From positions 1 to 7,924 of the forward strand of contig JAGGVT010000194.1 of NCBI GenBank assembly GCA_021157815.1: a stretch of 7,924 bases of DNA, read 5' to 3'. The position numbers were made by a program, and so were the translations under genes. The notes beneath the pieces are model-generated. The model was not told where the DNA came from, ran no database searches, and saw nothing but the letters and a program-made list of their open reading frames with translations. Position 1 is the stretch's first letter. Each line of letters begins with the position of its first letter. The DNA comes from a bacterium. Its GTDB lineage: Bacteria; JAJVIF01; JAGGVT01. This document shows positions 5,324 through 7,924 of this stretch, piece by piece.

Positions 5324-7924
5324 TTAATAATGTTCAGCAGTATACATGAAGTTTCCGTATATATGCGCATCAGTACCAGCTGCGCCTCGATTATCAACCC
5401 ATGTGTAAAAGAGCTCAACTCTGTTGGGAAAGATTTTCGAAATACCATCGCACACGGCATTATAAGTATCACCGGACGAATGGTTTATATTGAATAGATA
5501 ACCCCAGGTATCACCACCATCAGTAGAGTAATATTCCGTTAATCCTGATGCTCTTGTGTAGAAAACAGCTGCAGTATTGCCGGAATCAGATACATAAACA
5601 TCAATACTTTCAGCACTGGCGCCTATGGACATAAGTCCGATCAAATACGGTTCAGTTGAAAAAGTCAACTTATAAATGACTATACTTCCTGTATCTTTAA
5701 GTGTGGCAATGTAGCCGGAACCGTCATCTGCCAACGACATTGCCCCGTCAACGAAATTGTCAGTTGTTGTGGCTGCGATAATATCCGTATGCCATGTTTT
5801 ACCGTCATCATCGCTCCAGTCAAGCAGGAACCTGCCGGGAGATACCTGTCCGTCAAGCCAGAAAGTATAGAGGATTCCGTTATCGCCAATTCCAATATGT
5901 GGATACGCGACAAAATCACCAATTCCGAAAGCATCCCTGAATTGTCCTCCACCGGGGGGAGCCTCCCATGTTACACCGCTGTCTGTTGACCTGAGCACAT
6001 AGTTCATAATATCAGCGGTTTCATTGGCTTCATAGAAAATGAAATAAGTGCTTGAGTTTAATCCGTTGCAGACAGCGATGTCTCCGATATTGTCAGGGCT
6101 GTCTCTGGATATAATAGTATAAGGGCCCGCCCATGTATCACCGTGGTTTGTACTTCGTAACATTTTCAGAGAGTACAAAAACGGAGACTGATCAGTGTCA
6201 TACTCAACCCAGATTACAATGACAGTGCTGCCAAAGCCAATGACTTTGGGATTCATGTTCCAGCCGGCAGCTACCGTATCTGCGATTTTCGAATAGTTTC
6301 CGAAAACATCATGATCGTCTCTATTGTTGCCGTAATATATTGCGTCATCATCATCATCCAGCCAGACCGCATGGAATGCATTTCCGATATTAGCTACATC
6401 CTGTTTGTGAAAGTTCGGATCCGGTTCATCTTCGTGATCAACCTTAATATCAGTGTCATAGAAACCTCTCACTATGATAATTCGTGAGCAGAGTGTCTCC
6501 AGATAATTTGAGCGTGTTTCTGTAATACGGCAGGCGACAGTATAGAATCCTGGTGTGTCCCAGCTCGTAAGCGGCATTGACCCAACTGCATCAATATCAA
6601 ACGTTATGCCATCATAATCAAAATCCCAAATATAATTAAGAGTATCGCCGTCAGGATCGTAAGCATCGATGGTTAATGTCATGTCTTCATCCACTCCGAC
6701 AATGCCCAGATATGGTTGGGTGTTGATTCCAATACAAACTGGCGGATCGTTATGCTCTTTTATATTGAAAACAACATCCTTTGTTCCTTCACCATCGATA
6801 TCTGTCGCGGTGAGTCTTAGAGTGAACTGCAGGCCGCCAACGGGAATATCATAAAGCGATGGCGCTACAAATTGAGCGTTTTTGAGTGTCGGATCAATGA
6901 ATGTAACGACCGGACTTGCCGGTGCTATCTGTTCCCAGAGGTAGGTTACATCATCGCCGTCAACTTCCGATACGGTCGCTGACAATTGAACGGTATCATT
7001 TTCAAAAACTGTACCGGGCGTCGCGATGCTGTTGACAACCGGCGCGGAGCCGTGCACTCGAATTGAGAATACTTGATAAACGGAATAATCGTAAATCTCA
7101 GGCCCCTCGAATGGAAAACCGTTTGGATTCTCCGGGATTCCCATCGGGCCCTGCTGTCCCTGCAGGTCATCCCTGACAGCGATAACTCCGTTGTAATATC
7201 CGGCGGCAACTCCCTCGGTATTTGTAACTGTCAGATTGAACAAATATGGATCAGCTGCTGTTCCACTTCCTGAATCGGGAGTATCTGACTGAACGAATGC
7301 GCTGACATTTGTCATTTCCACACTAACCAATGCGACATCGCTTGCCGCGCTGATTCCACCCATGTTGTCCGCATCGGGATAATCGGGATCAGCGTTAAGT
7401 CCCGCCTGCCAGTCACAGATTTCTATTGCTAATTGCGCGGTTGAGCTTGTATCGCCGGACTGTAAATCGTTTGTAACAATTGTGACATCCACTTTCCATG
7501 CCTCTTTACGGTTGTACTCCGGCAGGAAATAGAACGGCGTGTCCCGGTTTTCGTAAGTCGCGGAATGCCCGTATGCGCAGTCCACAACAAATGCGAAATC
7601 AATCGGGGAGCCAATGTCGATGTTGAAAATGAAATCCTGAGTTTCCCAATCGGCTCCGGTAGGCATTACGTTATGTCCCGACGGCGCATGAGGATCAAAG
7701 TCGGGGGAAGAGCCATCAATAAAGTATGACTTGAACGGATTGATATTCGCATTGTAATCGCGTGGCGGGTCGAAGTAGTTCGGGTCCGCGGCTAGTCCGT
7801 CAAAGTGATGCGTGTAGCCGTCCGCGTTTGCGACAAGCGACACATTCGCGCGCGCGGATGCGAAATCCAATTCATTCAGCATCACAATCGTGAGTGGAAA
7901 ATTGTAGTTGCCATCAGCGATTAC
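5324..7924 (-). CDS. Large exported-type protein with PKD-like modules and Asp-box repeats, N-terminus cut by right edge
   Basis: 866 codons are visible; the frame stays open to the right edge, so the true start and any signal peptide lie outside. Numbering from the edge: about 1-296 is an uncharacterised beta-rich part with many Asp, Asn, Tyr and Pro. About 297-391 is a first PKD/Ig-like module (VFENDTVQLSATVSEVDGDDVTYLW, written here as its start at about 305). About 391-485 is a second one with YDPDGDTLNYIWDFDYDG. From about 485 to the end is a probable beta-propeller with four Asp boxes of the S.D.G.TW type: 591-598, 646-653, 704-711 and 800-807. Asp boxes mark sialidase/BNR-type propellers, but I see no catalytic sialidase Arg triad signature, so binding or structural roles are as likely. 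The protein ends in YTAEHY without an obvious sorting or membrane anchor. It is probably secreted or on the cell surface; its ligand is unknown. Confidence 0.88.
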   Translation of the reverse strand, partial: VIADGNYNFPLTIVMLNELDFASARANVSLVANADGYTHHFDGLAADPNYFDPPRDYNANINPFKSYFIDGSSPDFDPHAPSGHNVMPTGADWETQDFIFNIDIGSPIDFAFVVDCAYGHSATYENRDTPFYFLPEYNRKEAWKVDVTIVTNDLQSGDTSSTAQLAIEICDWQAGLNADPDYPDADNMGGISAASDVALVSVEMTNVSAFVQSDTPDSGSGTAADPYLFNLTVTNTEGVAAGYYNGVIAVRDDLQGQQGPMGIPENPNGFPFEGPEIYDYSVYQVFSIRVHGSAPVVNSIATPGTVFENDTVQLSATVSEVDGDDVTYLWEQIAPASPVVTFIDPTLKNAQFVAPSLYDIPVGGLQFTLRLTATDIDGEGTKDVVFNIKEHNDPPVCIGINTQPYLGIVGVDEDMTLTIDAYDPDGDTLNYIWDFDYDGITFDIDAVGSMPLTSWDTPGFYTVACRITETRSNYLETLCSRIIIVRGFYDTDIKVDHEDEPDPNFHKQDVANIGNAFHAVWLDDDDDAIYYGNNRDDHDVFGNYSKIADTVAAGWNMNPKVIGFGSTVIVIWVEYDTDQSPFLYSLKMLRSTNHGDTWAGPYTIISRDSPDNIGDIAVCNGLNSSTYFIFYEANETADIMNYVLRSTDSGVTWEAPPGGGQFRDAFGIGDFVAYPHIGIGDNGILYTFWLDGQVSPGRFLLDWSDDDGKTWHTDIIAATTTDNFVDGAMSLADDGSGYIATLKDTGSIVIYKLTFSTEPYLIGLMSIGASAESIDVYVSDSGNTAAVFYTRASGLTEYYSTDGGDTWGYLFNINHSSGDTYNAVCDGISKIFPNRVELFYTWVDNRGAAGTDAHIYGNFMYTAEHY

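Noticed and set aside
4984-5497. Open frames on the plus strand across the repeat region
   Set aside because: They run through the hairpin element, the tandem units and the end of the surface-protein gene. They have no ribosome site, and the 43-bp period shifts frame with each unit.
7880-7885. GTG/ATG at 7880-7885 as the start of the surface protein
   Set aside because: The frame remains open with similar beta-rich sequence (ADGNYNFPLTI) up to the window edge, and no signal peptide follows these codons.

Overview
The window comes from a bacterium with a Gram-negative-type envelope, of moderate GC (mid-40s % by eye). I cannot place it in a phylum. The mix of an ELM1-family protein, a MauE/rhodanese pair, a long Asp-box/PKD-type exported protein and several structured intergenic repeats would suit an uncultivated lineage, but that is an impression only. 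Every convincing gene lies on the minus strand, so the reading order runs from the right edge to the left edge. Two genes are cut by the window: the histidine kinase loses its C-terminus at the left edge, and the large surface protein loses its N-terminus at the right edge.

Region by region, in transcription order. (1) 7924-5324: a large exported-type protein with two PKD/Ig-like modules and a C-terminal region carrying four Asp-box (BNR/sialidase-like) motifs. (2) 5323-4877: a gene-free, repeat-rich stretch holding three tandem 43-bp hairpin units and a 231-bp element with nested inverted repeats. (3) 4876-3791: an ELM1-family (DUF1022, GT-B-like) protein that seems to start at TTG, followed by a terminator-like palindrome. 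(4) 3734-2657: a membrane-anchored rhodanese followed 22 bp later by a MauE/DoxX-family membrane protein, a likely two-gene thiol or sulfur redox unit. (5) 2656-2255: a gene-free stretch with a 131-bp MITE-like element made of an outer inverted repeat around two hairpins, then a promoter region. (6) 2254-1796: a small secreted protein with an internal tandem duplication and a Gly/Arg/Lys-rich tail, followed by a clear intrinsic terminator. (7) 1704-1: an OmpR/PhoB-type response regulator overlapping its sensor histidine kinase by 11 bp.

The most interesting functional reading is that (6) and (7) form one circuit. The small secreted protein has a good sigma70-like promoter. Immediately upstream of it lie three half-sites at exact 11-bp spacing, the spacing typical of OmpR/PhoB-family operators. 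The kinase's short extracytoplasmic loop carries a His cluster, an acidic patch and an Arg/Gly patch, and the secreted protein ends in a similar Arg/Gly-rich tail. The regulator gene starts only 31 bp after the secreted protein's terminator, so it is probably expressed by read-through or from a very compressed promoter. This is an inference from layout, not a demonstrated system. The other points of interest are the three unrelated-looking structured DNA repeats, two of which share a similar core in their outer arms.
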